Below, in pieces: positions 1 through 9,000 of a stretch of 33,511 nucleotides of DNA (positions are counted from its first letter, which is position 1; the number at the start of each line of letters is the position of its first letter). The stretch comes from an uncultured Lentisphaeria bacterium (lineage in GTDB: Bacteria > Verrucomicrobiota > Lentisphaeria > Victivallales > UBA1829), in assembly GCA_949282305.1 (NCBI GenBank), contig CASDPB010000042.1, forward strand, positions 1 through 33,511, read 5' to 3'. The position numbers and the translations under genes were made by a program. Below the pieces are notes generated by a model. That model saw only the letters and a program-made list of their open reading frames with translations. It did not search any database and was not told the DNA's origin.

Positions 1-40
1 TGTTGTAGAACGGCACGATAACGGATATGGCGGGAGGCAT
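1..40 (-). CDS. Glycosyltransferase family 2, N-terminal fragment
   Basis: Only the first 13 codons lie in the window; the gene runs out past base 1. Read on the minus strand from the ATG at 40-38, the protein begins MPPAISVIVPFYN. The ISVIVPFYN stretch is the first beta-strand and nucleotide-sugar-binding start typical of GT-A fold family 2 glycosyltransferases. An AAGGAG ribosome-binding site lies about 9 bases upstream, which supports this start. Members of the family transfer a sugar from a nucleotide donor to cell-surface glycans or lipids, but the acceptor cannot be read from this fragment. The divergent neighbour is the kinase gene at 331. Confidence 0.72.
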   Translation of the reverse strand, partial: MPPAISVIVPFYN

Positions 41-330
41 GTTGTTTTTCTCCTTTTCTATAGTTTCCCGATCACTTGCCGCCTCTGCTGCAAGGTGATG
101 CGGCAGTTGTCAATATAGATTGAAAATGTTGTTTTGCAAGAATCCTGTTCCATTTTATTCTGAAACAGTCCGCGCTCAATGCCTTTGAAAGGCGCATCCG
201 TCCGGCGGTTCCGCATGGACATTGACGATCCGTCATTTTCTTCATATTTCCTGAAACTTTCCGTGTTTCTGCTTGAAAACGCAGGAATTGAAGTATATTT
301 AATAAAAAATGGAAACGGGATGTTCGGAAT
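41..330. other. Divergent intergenic region between GT2 and kinase genes
   Basis: No convincing gene is seen in these 290 bases. A hydrophilic minus-strand open frame ends at 58, just before the GT2 ribosome-binding site. Its last 54 codons could be a short leader gene, but it has no clear ribosome-binding site and no family is recognised. The right end is AT-rich and probably holds the kinase promoter. Confidence 0.4.
273..299 (+). promoter_or_regulatory. Weak sigma70-like promoter candidate for the kinase gene
   Basis: TTGAAA at 273-278 is followed after 15 bases by TATATT at 294-299, about 30 bases before the kinase ATG. The spacer is shorter than ideal, so this is a candidate only. Confidence 0.25.
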
Positions 331-2487
331 ATGAAAAAAAAGAATGCGGAGCTGCCGTCCAGGGGCGATACGACCAGAGAAATTGATGCAACAGTCGTCC
401 TTGCGGGCGCGCTGGGACATCGGGAGGAAACTACTTTATCCGAAAGCCGTTCGGAATCAATGCACTCCCTGGATTTTTCGGAACGGTTTCAGTATATCTG
501 CGATTTCGGGGCGGGGGGCGTCGGCAGGGTCGGCAAGGCGCGTGATCTGGTGTTCGACCGTGTGATTGCGGTGAAGAGCCTGAATGAGAATTTTCAGGAC
601 AACGCCGAAGCGATTCGTTCCTTTATTGAAGAATGCCGCCTGAACGCAAAACTGGATCATCCTTCCATTGTGCCGGTCTATGACCTGGGGAAGGACAGGG
701 ACGGACATTGGAATGTCGCGATGAAGTTCATCAACGGTTCCTCTCTGAAACGGTTCATCAATACGATCCGCGCCGCTTATGACAAGAAAAAGGTGAGTGC
801 CGCGCAGGAACGCCATGCCTTGATTTCCCGTCTGGAATATTTCCTGAAGATCTGCGCCGTGGTGGAATACTGCCACAGTTTGAAAATCGTGCATGGCGAC
901 ATCAAGCCGGACAATATCCTGATGGGAAATTTCGGGGAGGTCTACCTGATGGACTGGGGGTGTGCGCGCCCGTTCGGCACTGTTCCGGAAACTCTGAGCG
1001 GAACCCCGAACTATCTGCCTCCGGAATTCCTGATGAATAAGGTCGTGACTCCGCTGGTGGACGTCTATTCGCTGGGAATGCTGCTGTTTGAAATGACGAC
1101 TCTCCGACGCGGAGACAACGGCTGTCCGGTTCCTGCCGGCGACAGCGCGACGTGCTGTGATGTGCATAACGAGCGGAGCTACCGCCATTATCTGCCGGAT
1201 CTGAAAATTTCTCAAAGGATCAGAGCCATCATCCTGAAAGCTGTGAATCCCGACGCCGCCGGGCGTTATCAGAGCGTGAGTGAACTTGCCGCGGACGTGC
1301 GCCATTTCATTTATGATGAGGAAGTCTCCGCCGCTCCGGACAATCTGTTCCGGAAATTCTTCCGTGTGATTTACCGCAACCGGGTGAAGACAATCCTGAT
1401 TACCGGTCTGCTGTTTGCCCTGCTTTGCGGCGAGCTGTTTTATTCCTACTACCGCACCAGCCGGGAGAATGAACGGAGAAATCTCAGCACGATGCGGCAG
1501 CTGAAACTTCAGGGATATACCGACATTCTCGGAACGGCGGTCGAGAAGAATATTTTTCAGTCCCAGGCGCAGCTCCTGATCTTCGCCGACAATCTGATCG
1601 AGGATATGCAGGAATGCGCGCACGAGCCCCTTTCCTCCGCGTCGAAATTCTACAGCAACGAGGACTATAAGAATCCGGAGACATCGCCCCCCGGCATGAT
1701 GAAGTCCGCGCTGTATCCGAATCCGGTCAATCTGGCATACATGATGCGCATGCTGCCGGAAAAGACTTCCGAAGTGAAGCAGCGTCTGCTTGACGCCAGG
1801 CCGTTTGTGGAAATCTGCAACAAGGTAATCAGTTACGATCTGACCAGTCACCGCATCAACGAGGCACAGGCGCTGCACCGGGAGCTTCTAGGGGAGAAGA
1901 GCATGATTCAGCGCATGTTTGTCCAGTGGGCGAATGGTGTCCGTTATATTTATCCGGGGACGTATGATGATCCGGCAACCCCGGCGTTCCATAAGTGCTG
2001 GAATACTTTCGTCGATCCCGGCGTGAACCGCAGGATTGTCTGGACTGCTCCCTACAAGGGGGGGCTGGATTCCCATCGGATTTGCTGCCGCTACCCGATG
2101 TTCGCCAGAAACGGAAGTTTTCTGGGCATTGCCGGGCTGGAGCTGCGCCTGGAGCGGCTGCTCGCTCCTGTTGTCAAGGCGAATGCGGCGGATCCCGTTC
2201 ATAAGCTCTATCTGCTGGGGCGCAACGGAAATGTTGTAGCTGTCCATGACGGAAAAATCATCCTGCTTTCCGAAAGATCGGGAGACCGGGGCGAGCCTGC
2301 CAATGAGGAGATAAGGAGACTTGCCGGAGAGCTCTACGAAAATAATATGGCTCAGATTGAGAGAACGGTCTGCGGGAGAAATTATTTCATTTCCGGGTAT
2401 TTCATCAAGACCACCGAAGGCATGCTGCTGCAGATGATCGACGAGGACGCCATGGAGCACCATGACCATAAGGATATTACGCTTTGA
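331..2487 (+). CDS. Transmembrane serine/threonine protein kinase with extracytoplasmic sensor domain
   Basis: 718 aa. The N-terminal half is a Hanks-type kinase: glycine loop GAGGVGRV near residues 60-67, ATP-anchoring Lys82 in IAVKSL, catalytic loop HGDIKPDN at 188-195 and metal-binding Asp208. The loop has HGD in place of HRD and the metal motif is DWG in place of DFG; both variants occur in active bacterial kinases. One membrane segment lies at about 354-374 (ILITGLLFALLCGELF). The remaining ~340 residues should be outside the membrane. The stretch near 560-620, with aromatic YIYPGTYDD and a later GIAGLELRL strand, recalls a Cache-type ligand sensor, but that is inference. It probably relays an external signal by phosphorylating cytoplasmic partners. 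It stands alone between a divergent GT2 gene and a convergent permease gene, so its targets are unknown. The start has only a weak GGGA-like site. Confidence 0.88.
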   Translation: MKKKNAELPSRGDTTREIDATVVLAGALGHREETTLSESRSESMHSLDFSERFQYICDFGAGGVGRVGKARDLVFDRVIAVKSLNENFQDNAEAIRSFIEECRLNAKLDHPSIVPVYDLGKDRDGHWNVAMKFINGSSLKRFINTIRAAYDKKKVSAAQERHALISRLEYFLKICAVVEYCHSLKIVHGDIKPDNILMGNFGEVYLMDWGCARPFGTVPETLSGTPNYLPPEFLMNKVVTPLVDVYSLGMLLFEMTTLRRGDNGCPVPAGDSATCCDVHNERSYRHYLPDLKISQRIRAIILKAVNPDAAGRYQSVSELAADVRHFIYDEEVSAAPDNLFRKFFRVIYRNRVKTILITGLLFALLCGELFYSYYRTSRENERRNLSTMRQLKLQGYTDILGTAVEKNIFQSQAQLLIFADNLIEDMQECAHEPLSSASKFYSNEDYKNPETSPPGMMKSALYPNPVNLAYMMRMLPEKTSEVKQRLLDARPFVEICNKVISYDLTSHRINEAQALHRELLGEKSMIQRMFVQWANGVRYIYPGTYDDPATPAFHKCWNTFVDPGVNRRIVWTAPYKGGLDSHRICCRYPMFARNGSFLGIAGLELRLERLLAPVVKANAADPVHKLYLLGRNGNVVAVHDGKIILLSERSGDRGEPANEEIRRLAGELYENNMAQIERTVCGRNYFISGYFIKTTEGMLLQMIDEDAMEHHDHKDITL

Positions 2488-2498
2488 GCCTCGCATCC

Positions 2499-2512
2499 GG
2501 CGGTCTGCCGCC
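2499..2512. terminator. Short GC hairpin between convergent genes
   Basis: GGCGG at 2499-2503 and CCGCC at 2508-2512 enclose a 4-base loop just after the kinase stop codon. No T-tract follows on either strand, so it is a weak terminator candidate at best. Confidence 0.2.
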
Positions 2513-2597
2513 GCCCGGTTCAGAAGTGGCGGGAAGGACCGCTTTTATCGGGAAGAGGAACGGGCGGAAGGGAATCTTTGCGGCTTTCCGTTGTCCG

Positions 2598-3944
2598 CTA
2601 GAGAACCATGCCTGCAATCCATCCGGCGATCAGCAGAGGGATGTTGTAATGGATGAACGTCGGGATGGTGGAATCGTAGATATGGTCGTGCTGTCCGTCC
2701 GCATTGAGTCCGGCTGTAGGGCCGAGAACTGACTCCGAGACTGGGGAACCTGCGTCGCCGAGAGCTCCGGCGACCCCCACGATGGATATGGTTGCCAGCG
2801 GAGAGATGCCGAGTTTCATGCAGAGCGGCACATAAATGGCCGCGATCAGAGGCACCGTTGAAAACGATGAGCCGATTCCCATGGTGATGATGAGCCCGAT
2901 CAGGAGCATCAGGAAGACCGCCAGTCCCCGGTAGTCTCCGATGGAATCCGACACCATCCTGACGAGCTCCTCCACGCTTCCTGTCGCCTTCATGACCTCT
3001 GCAAAACCGCTTGCCGCGATCATGACGATGCCGATTCCCCCCATCAGATAGACTCCGTGCGTGAACACATCCTGCGTGTCTTTCAGGTGAATCGTGCGTG
3101 CGGCAACGAAGACCAGAATGGCTGCGACGGATGCCATGACGAGGGAATCCAGCCAGAGCTGACCGGCTAAAGCTATGGCGATGGCGATGATTCCGACAAT
3201 GACATTCCGCGTTTTGATTTCTGGGATTTCCTGTGAAATGACCTCCTTGCCCGGCTGACTGGTCTTGTAGTCGCGCGGTTTGCGGTAGGAGAGAAAGACT
3301 GCGATCAGGAGTCCGGCGACCATGCCCAGCGCGGGAATCAGCATGGCTTTCGGAGCCAGCGCCGGATCGACTGCGAGCCCGTTTGCGTTCAGATTGCCGA
3401 TCAGAACTGTGTTCAGGTAGATTTTGCCGAATCCGACCGGCAGGAACATGTAGGGCGTAATGAGCCCGAAGGTCAGGATGCAGGCTACGGCACGACGGTC
3501 CAGGCGGATTTTTTCAAAAACGGGAAGCAGCGGCGGAATCAGAACCGGAATGAAAGCGATGTGAACGGGAATCAGATTCTGCGACGAGATTGCGATCAGA
3601 GTCAGGATCAGAAGAAGGGTATATTTGAAAAGGAAAAGTTTTTTCCGTGTGATTTCCCCGCCGATCCGCTTGAAAAGTTCCCGTGCGATCAGCTCCGTGA
3701 CTCCGGAACGTGAAATGGCGATTGAAAATGCACCCAGCATCGCGTAGTTGAAGGCAATCGCTGCCCCGTTTCCAAGTCCGCCCGTGAATGCTTTCATTGT
3801 CTCTGTTCCGTTCATGCCTGCGGTCATTCCCCCGCAGAGAGCGGCGATGACGAGTGAAAACACCACATTCATCCGCAGCGCGGACAGTATCAGAAGTATG
3901 ATGACGGAAAGCAGAACCGGATTTGTGCAGAAATCTGTAAACAT
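2598..3944 (-). CDS. Na+/H+ antiporter family permease (NhaC/YuiF-like)
   Basis: 448 aa integral membrane protein with about 11-12 hydrophobic segments. The opening (NPVLLSVIILLILSALRMNVVFSLVIAALCGG, given here in outline only) and the central and C-terminal features GIGSSFSTVPLIAAIYVP and GALGDAGSPVSESVLGPT match the Na+/H+ antiporter family that includes Bacillus YuiF. Members exchange cations, or carry amino acids in some cases; histidine has been proposed for YuiF relatives, so the substrate stays open. Length is normal for the family. The ATG at 3944 is preceded by AAGGAA at good spacing, and a plausible promoter sits at 3978-4005. It is monocistronic and convergent with the kinase gene. 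Confidence 0.85.
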   Translation of the reverse strand: MFTDFCTNPVLLSVIILLILSALRMNVVFSLVIAALCGGMTAGMNGTETMKAFTGGLGNGAAIAFNYAMLGAFSIAISRSGVTELIARELFKRIGGEITRKKLFLFKYTLLLILTLIAISSQNLIPVHIAFIPVLIPPLLPVFEKIRLDRRAVACILTFGLITPYMFLPVGFGKIYLNTVLIGNLNANGLAVDPALAPKAMLIPALGMVAGLLIAVFLSYRKPRDYKTSQPGKEVISQEIPEIKTRNVIVGIIAIAIALAGQLWLDSLVMASVAAILVFVAARTIHLKDTQDVFTHGVYLMGGIGIVMIAASGFAEVMKATGSVEELVRMVSDSIGDYRGLAVFLMLLIGLIITMGIGSSFSTVPLIAAIYVPLCMKLGISPLATISIVGVAGALGDAGSPVSESVLGPTAGLNADGQHDHIYDSTIPTFIHYNIPLLIAGWIAGMVL

Positions 3945-3977
3945 GGCTGTTCCTTGTGTTGTGAATGTAAAACAGTT

Positions 3978-4005
3978 AATATATCATGCCTGCCTGTTTC
4001 TTCAA
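3978..4005 (-). promoter_or_regulatory. Sigma70-like promoter for the antiporter gene
   Basis: On the minus strand TTGAAG (4005-4000) is followed after 16 bases by TATATT (3983-3978). Transcription would start near 3971, giving a leader of about 27 bases that includes the AAGGAA ribosome-binding site. Confidence 0.5.
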
Positions 4006-4241
4006 CTTTGCCTGTCGTCAAAAAATCCTGTTTTCCGTATGCTTTGACAGCCTTGTCGATTTTCCCGATCTGAATGGGCAGAGCCGCCAGAGTCTGAGCA
4101 TTGGATATTTTGCGAAGGACATTTCCCGTTTCCTGCGAAAACTGTTTGCCATACTATAGTGTCCGCAGGAGAGGGGGAGCCGCTGACTCCTGCAATTGCA
4201 GAACATCGGAATAAAATTTTCAAAAAAAATGCTTTTGCCCA
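4006..4241. other. Intergenic stretch with a possible degraded minus-strand coding fragment
   Basis: Between the antiporter promoter and the LacI-cassette promoter lie about 235 bases with no intact gene. On the minus strand, from 4153 downward, one frame reads as a well-behaved hydrophilic peptide (YGKQFSQETGNVLRKISNAQ and onward, including IGKIDKAVKAYGKQDF). It has no start codon and a TAG immediately upstream at 4156-4154. It could be the tail of a decayed gene or chance; no family is recognised. Confidence 0.25.
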
Positions 4242-4269
4242 TTGACAAAACGGGAAAAATTCATATAAT
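4242..4269 (+). promoter_or_regulatory. Strong sigma70-type promoter of the LacI-pseudopilin-hydrolase cassette
   Basis: Perfect consensus hexamers: TTGACA at 4242-4247 and TATAAT at 4264-4269, separated by 16 bases. The predicted transcription start, near 4276, falls inside the first operator-like palindrome. It is the best promoter match noticed in the window. Confidence 0.85.
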
Positions 4270-4273
4270 ATTA

Positions 4274-4293
4274 ATATGAAAAATATTTCATAT
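4274..4293. promoter_or_regulatory. Operator-like palindrome 1
   Basis: ATATGAAAAATATTTCATAT is a perfect inverted repeat with 8-base arms and a 4-base centre. It starts 5 bases after the -10 hexamer and covers the predicted transcription start, a classic repressor position. The LacI-family gene begins 38 bases further on, so autoregulation is the simplest reading. Unlike many LacI operators it has no central CG. Confidence 0.6.
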
Positions 4294-4304
4294 AGTAATT
4301 TGTT

Positions 4305-4324
4305 TTATGAAAAATAAATCATTG
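4305..4324. promoter_or_regulatory. Operator-like site 2, similar to site 1
   Basis: TTATGAAAAATAAATCATTG matches site 1 at 15 of 20 positions and keeps the ATGA / TCAT half-site ends. Its centre is 31 bases from the centre of site 1, almost exactly three helical turns, so two dimers would sit on the same face of the DNA. It reaches into the ribosome-binding site (GAGG at 4324-4327) of the regulator gene. Confidence 0.5.
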
Positions 4325-4331
4325 AGGTTTT

Positions 4332-5327
4332 ATGTCGGGAAGGAAATATAATATTGCGGCAATCGCGAAGCTGGCGGGAGTTTCACCGGCGACGGTATCG
4401 CGTGCGCTGAACAACCATCCTTATGTGACGAAAGAAGTTCATGATAAAGTGTTTGACGCGGTGCACCGCCTCGGCTACCAGCCTCGGATGCCGTCGGACA
4501 AGAAGCGTCTGGCGATCATTATCGACAGCCGGAACATGATCCTGAATTCCTATGCGAATACCATGCTGTTTCATCTGAGCCGTTTCTGCGACCGTCGTGA
4601 CATCCGCGCGGAAATTGTAGGGTATTCCAATCTGGAACTGCTGGAGGAGAATTTCCTGAAAGCCGCAATCGTTTTCCAGAATTTCCTGACGGAGCAGGAC
4701 GCACGGCAGTTTCCGCACACTCAGTTCATCTGCATCAATAAGCGGATTCCGGGGTATGCGTCTGTCTGTTCCGAGGAGGAGCAGGGGATTGCGACGGCGA
4801 TGCGCTATCTGGCGGAGCGCGGGCACCGGAGGATTGCACTTGTCCTGCCGAATGCGGGCGACAGCCGGAGCGTTCTTCTGAGGCGTGCCGCTTTCTGCAG
4901 GCTTTCGGCGGAAGCGGGGATTCCCGATGCGGAATCTCTGATCGCCTGTATCAATCAGAACCCCGTGGAGGCGGTTGCGCGTGTCATCCGGGCGCAGAAG
5001 CCGGATGCTTTGCTGATAGGGGGGGAGGACATGCTGTTTCCGACCAATTTCGCGGTGGAGATGCTGGGGCTGTCCGTGCCGGATGATCTTTCCGTAATCA
5101 GCTATGAAAACAGTTATGCGTCCGCCTACATGGTTCCGCCGCACACCACGATAGCGCAGGATTTTGCCCGGCTGGCGGAATTTGCGGTGAACCTGGCGCT
5201 GGATGCGCTGGACGGACACTCTGTTTCGGACAGGCATATTGAGGTGCCGAACAGTTTCATAGAGCGGGATTCCGTAAAGATGCGGATGAACAGTAAATCA
5301 ACATACAGCAGGAGCAATGGAGCATGA
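4332..5327 (+). CDS. LacI/GalR-family transcriptional regulator
   Basis: 331 aa, the usual family length. Residues 7-27 ([20 protein letters not shown]) form the LacI helix-turn-helix, followed by a hinge region to about residue 55 (VHRLGYQPR) and a periplasmic-binding-protein-like effector domain with features such as [18 protein letters not shown] and [13 protein letters not shown]. It should bind DNA as a dimer and respond to a sugar or sugar derivative. The start has GAGG four bases upstream. It is first in an apparent operon: its stop overlaps the ATG of the pseudopilin gene by ATGA, and the secreted hydrolase follows. The strong promoter and paired palindromes upstream suggest it represses its own cassette. 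The effector is unknown but is probably a product of the hydrolase. Confidence 0.92.
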   Translation: MSGRKYNIAAIAKLAGVSPATVSRALNNHPYVTKEVHDKVFDAVHRLGYQPRMPSDKKRLAIIIDSRNMILNSYANTMLFHLSRFCDRRDIRAEIVGYSNLELLEENFLKAAIVFQNFLTEQDARQFPHTQFICINKRIPGYASVCSEEEQGIATAMRYLAERGHRRIALVLPNAGDSRSVLLRRAAFCRLSAEAGIPDAESLIACINQNPVEAVARVIRAQKPDALLIGGEDMLFPTNFAVEMLGLSVPDDLSVISYENSYASAYMVPPHTTIAQDFARLAEFAVNLALDALDGHSVSDRHIEVPNSFIERDSVKMRMNSKSTYSRSNGA

Positions 5328-6043
5328 AGCGCAGAGTTTGCAGGAGAAGGTTCGGAACGGGTTTATTCACAATAATAGAACTTCTGATTGTCATAGCAGT
5401 CATCGCCATACTGGCGGGAATGCTGCTGCCCGCGCTGAACCGGGCGCGTCTGAAGGCTTATGATGTCAAATGTCTCGGCAACCTGAAACAGCTGGGCATG
5501 GCGCACCTGAATTATGCGGAGGATTACAAGGGCGAGTTCTGCAAATCCATCATCAATGTGAACTATGCGTGGTTCGACAAGTCATTCAGTCCTTTCATGA
5601 CGAACCACTACATCCCGAAGAAGCTGAGGACGGAAAGCGGCAGTCTGCTGGACTGCAAACGGGTTCCATACACGGAGAATCCGGCGACCAACAATGAGAT
5701 GAACCGCAAATTGTGCGCCTATGCGCTGACACGCGATCTGGGAAACCTGAAGACTCTTCCGCATCCGGCAATCAAGGTCGTGGTCTGCGACGGGCAGGGA
5801 TACCGGGTGACTTATGAAAACTGGAACGGATACAACGGGACGCTCAACGGTGCGGTCTACCCGGCACACAACGGTGTCCCTTATATTGCGTTTGCGGACG
5901 GTCATGCCGGTTCTTTCAAAGGGATGAAACTGATTCCTTCGGGTTCACAATGTTCGCGCTACAGAGTATGTTTTTACGGCATTCGCGACAGCGTTGAGCA
6001 GGAGTGGTATCGTTATTTCATGAATCATGCAGATAAAAATTAA
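5324..6043 (+). CDS. Pseudopilin-like protein with prepilin N-terminus and H-X9-DG motif
   Basis: 239 aa. A basic leader ([14 protein letters not shown]) is followed by the prepilin segment [20 protein letters not shown], then LPALNRAR and [20 protein letters not shown], as in type II secretion/type IV pilin-like proteins. Near the C-terminus [15 protein letters not shown] is the H-X(n)-DG motif abundant in Planctomycetes and Lentisphaerota. The leader should be cut by a prepilin peptidase and the protein held in, or assembled at, the inner membrane. Its role is unknown; a secretion-filament tip or surface-display function is a guess. The ATG overlaps the regulator's stop by 4 bases, implying translational coupling, and the hydrolase gene starts 16 bases downstream. 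Confidence 0.9.
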   Translation: MKRRVCRRRFGTGLFTIIELLIVIAVIAILAGMLLPALNRARLKAYDVKCLGNLKQLGMAHLNYAEDYKGEFCKSIINVNYAWFDKSFSPFMTNHYIPKKLRTESGSLLDCKRVPYTENPATNNEMNRKLCAYALTRDLGNLKTLPHPAIKVVVCDGQGYRVTYENWNGYNGTLNGAVYPAHNGVPYIAFADGHAGSFKGMKLIPSGSQCSRYRVCFYGIRDSVEQEWYRYFMNHADKN

Positions 6044-6059
6044 AACAGAGGTGGTGAAA

Positions 6060-9000
6060 ATGAAGTTCTTGTCGGCGGGGGTGATGCTGGGCGGCTGCAT
6101 ATTCGGATGCCTGGCGCAGAATCTGATCCGCAACCCGGATTTCAACGGCGTGGAACCGTGGAGACTGACTGAATGGACCGGGAATTACGGCACTGTCAGC
6201 GCATCCGGGCGGAACATGATGATTGTGAACGATGATCCGAAGCAGACCACGATGGCGCAGCAGGGAGTGCATCTCAAACCGCACACGGAGTATCGTCTTT
6301 CGTTCCGGATCAAGGGGGAAAAAATCACGACGGACGGAGCCGGGAATTCCGGCGCCTGCGTTATGATCCTGCATAAGGGGAAACATGTCTATGAATGCAG
6401 CCCCGCGGGGGCATGGAAGACGGTTTCCGGCACGTTTGACTGGAAATCATGCGCCTTGACCTTCAAGACCGGAGAAATTACGGAACGCAGCGTTCTTTAT
6501 CTTGTCCTGCGCAAGAGCAGCGGGACGGTCCGTTTTTCAGATGTCCGGCTGGAGGAGACGGCAAAGGCTGTCACCGCGGGAGGAACGGCAAAGCTGATTC
6601 CCGTATGCTGGCAGAAGAACGTATGGAATCTCGCTGCTGGAACGCCCGGCTGCATTTTCTGCGATTTGCGCACGAAACCGGTGAAGACGTGCAGGTATGA
6701 GATCGAACTTGACCTGCCGGAAGGGGTTGAGCTTTCCGCCGCTTCCCCGTGGCACCGATATGCACCGGGCGTTTCTTCGGACCGCATTGTATCCCTGCCG
6801 TCCGGAAGGGGAGCTGCGTTCCGGACTTATCGCGTTGTGCTCGATCCGAAATTTGCAGCGGCGCTTCTGCCGGACTCCCTTGCATGGAGCAATTACTACC
6901 GTCTCTACCTGACCGCATCGGGAAAAACAGCCGGAGGCGGCGCATTTTTCCGTTTTTACGCAGACGGGAAGGAACTGATGCCGGAGCAGAGTTTCCAGAT
7001 CAATGTTCTGCCTCCTGTCGTGTTTCCGCAGGAAAAAATAAAAAAGTTCGGGCTTCACATTTCCCATCTTTACTGTCTGACGGCTCCTCTGCCTGGAATC
7101 CGGAATTCAGGATTGGACTACTGGCGGAATCTGGCGGAAAAGCCGGAAACTTTCACGGTTTTCAGATTCGGATCGTCAGACCCGGAAATCAGGGCGCAGG
7201 TATTGCGGGATTTCAAAGTCTCCCTGTTTGTCGGAACCCGTTATGTCACGCCTTTCGGAAACTTCTCCGACTGGAAGAAGCAGAGCGGAGTCCAGGTGCC
7301 GGAAATGGTGCTGGCGGACGGCAGACGGCTGGAATGGGCGTGTCCCTCCTATGCCGCGCGGAAGGGCACGCCTTTCTGGGAGAGTTATGTTTCGGAACTG
7401 ATTCAGAAGAAACTGGACGGACTGCCGCAGGCTGTCCGCATAGTCTGGGACATTGAGCCGGGCGCGAAAGATTATTGCTATTGCGCCGTGTGCCGGAAGA
7501 ATTTCTCCGATTCCGTTTCACCCGGGAAGACGCTGACGGCGGAGGAGATCCGCCGGAATCATGCGGCGGAGTGGTTTCGTTTCCGCGTGAAGCAGAATGC
7601 GGAGATCATCAGACGGTTTGCCGAACTCTGCCGCGGAAAGTTCCCCGGGAAGGAGCTGGTTCTGTGCACGGACCCGCTGCACGCTTCCCCGCCGCACGTT
7701 CAGGAATGGTGCGGTGTGGACGTCCGCCTGAGCGATGCGGATTACGGGCTGTTCATGAACATGCCGTATTATCAGGGCGTGCGCTGGTATGATGATCTAG
7801 CGTTCAATCTGAAATCCCTGAAGACGCCGAACTATCCGCTGATTGATCCCTCGGAAAATCTGGAGATGTTTTACAACCGCTACACACCGGAGGGCGTCGT
7901 GATGAACATGGTTGCCGCGGCGGCACAGGGTGCACGCGGCATCGGGTTCTGGCCCGGTGACAATTTTGACGGAAAGTATCTCCATGCGATTGCCGAAGGC
8001 TGCGGAATGATCGCGGACGGCGAGGAGTATTATTTCGGGGAGCGGTGCGACCGGATGGCGGAGGTCAAGCCGGAAAATGTGGTGAAAATGACACTGGAGG
8101 ACCGGGGGCGGAAAGCTGTGGCGACGGTTCCGGACTTTACACCGTATCTGCGCTTTACCGTTCATAAAAAGGATTCCGCCTGGCTGGTGACGGTTTTCAA
8201 TTACCATCCGTCCCAGGATCTTCTTGCGAGGATTGCGCTTCCCGGCATTCCGTGCTCCGGCGCCTGGCATGTATTCAGTCTGAAAGACCGCAGGGCTTAT
8301 TCGACGGCGAATCCGGCGGACGGTTTTCTCGCGGAAATTCCGGCGGGAACGGTTCGTCAGTTTGAGATTGCAAGGGAGAAAAGAAAAGCGGCGGGGCTCA
8401 TTGAACCGGCGGCTCTGGAGAAAAAACTTGCCGGTTTCCATGCAGGAAATTCCTCTGTTTCCCGTTTCCGGAGTCTCCGTGAAGGAAATCGTGCAGTCGG
8501 CTGGGGAATTCTGCCCGAGGGAAGCGGCCCGATGCTGAAGCTGTCTGCGGGAAGCCGTTCCGTTTATCTGGATCTGAACCGCAATGCGGCGATTGCGGGG
8601 TATTACATTGATGACTTGGAGGATATTCTTTCCGGCGAGGGAAGGGGAGTGATGGATGAACTCAACCTGTATCGCTTCCGGGATCCGCTGGCGTTTGAAC
8701 TGACGGATGCGAAAATAGAAAAGGGGATTCCGACGGTCCGGTTTGCCGCCGTTGTTCCCGCGGCGGAAAACGCCGATCCGAATTCAACCTTGCCCGCCGG
8801 ACTCCGAATCGAAAAGACCGTTTCGCTGGAGGATGACGGGAAAACGATTCGTTCCGTCTACACCTTGCTGAATCCGGAGGACAGCGGGCGCACAATGAAA
8901 GTCGGATTCCGCCTGAAGAATCATCCACGCCTCGGCGCCGCATGGAACAGCGGCAAAGTGCTCAGTTCACTTTGGAGGATAGGGATGAATGGAACTTCGG

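Noticed and set aside
457-1878. Long minus-strand open frame inside the kinase gene
   Set aside because: It lies antisense to clear kinase motifs, has no family resemblance and no ribosome-binding site; such shadows are common here because of codon bias.
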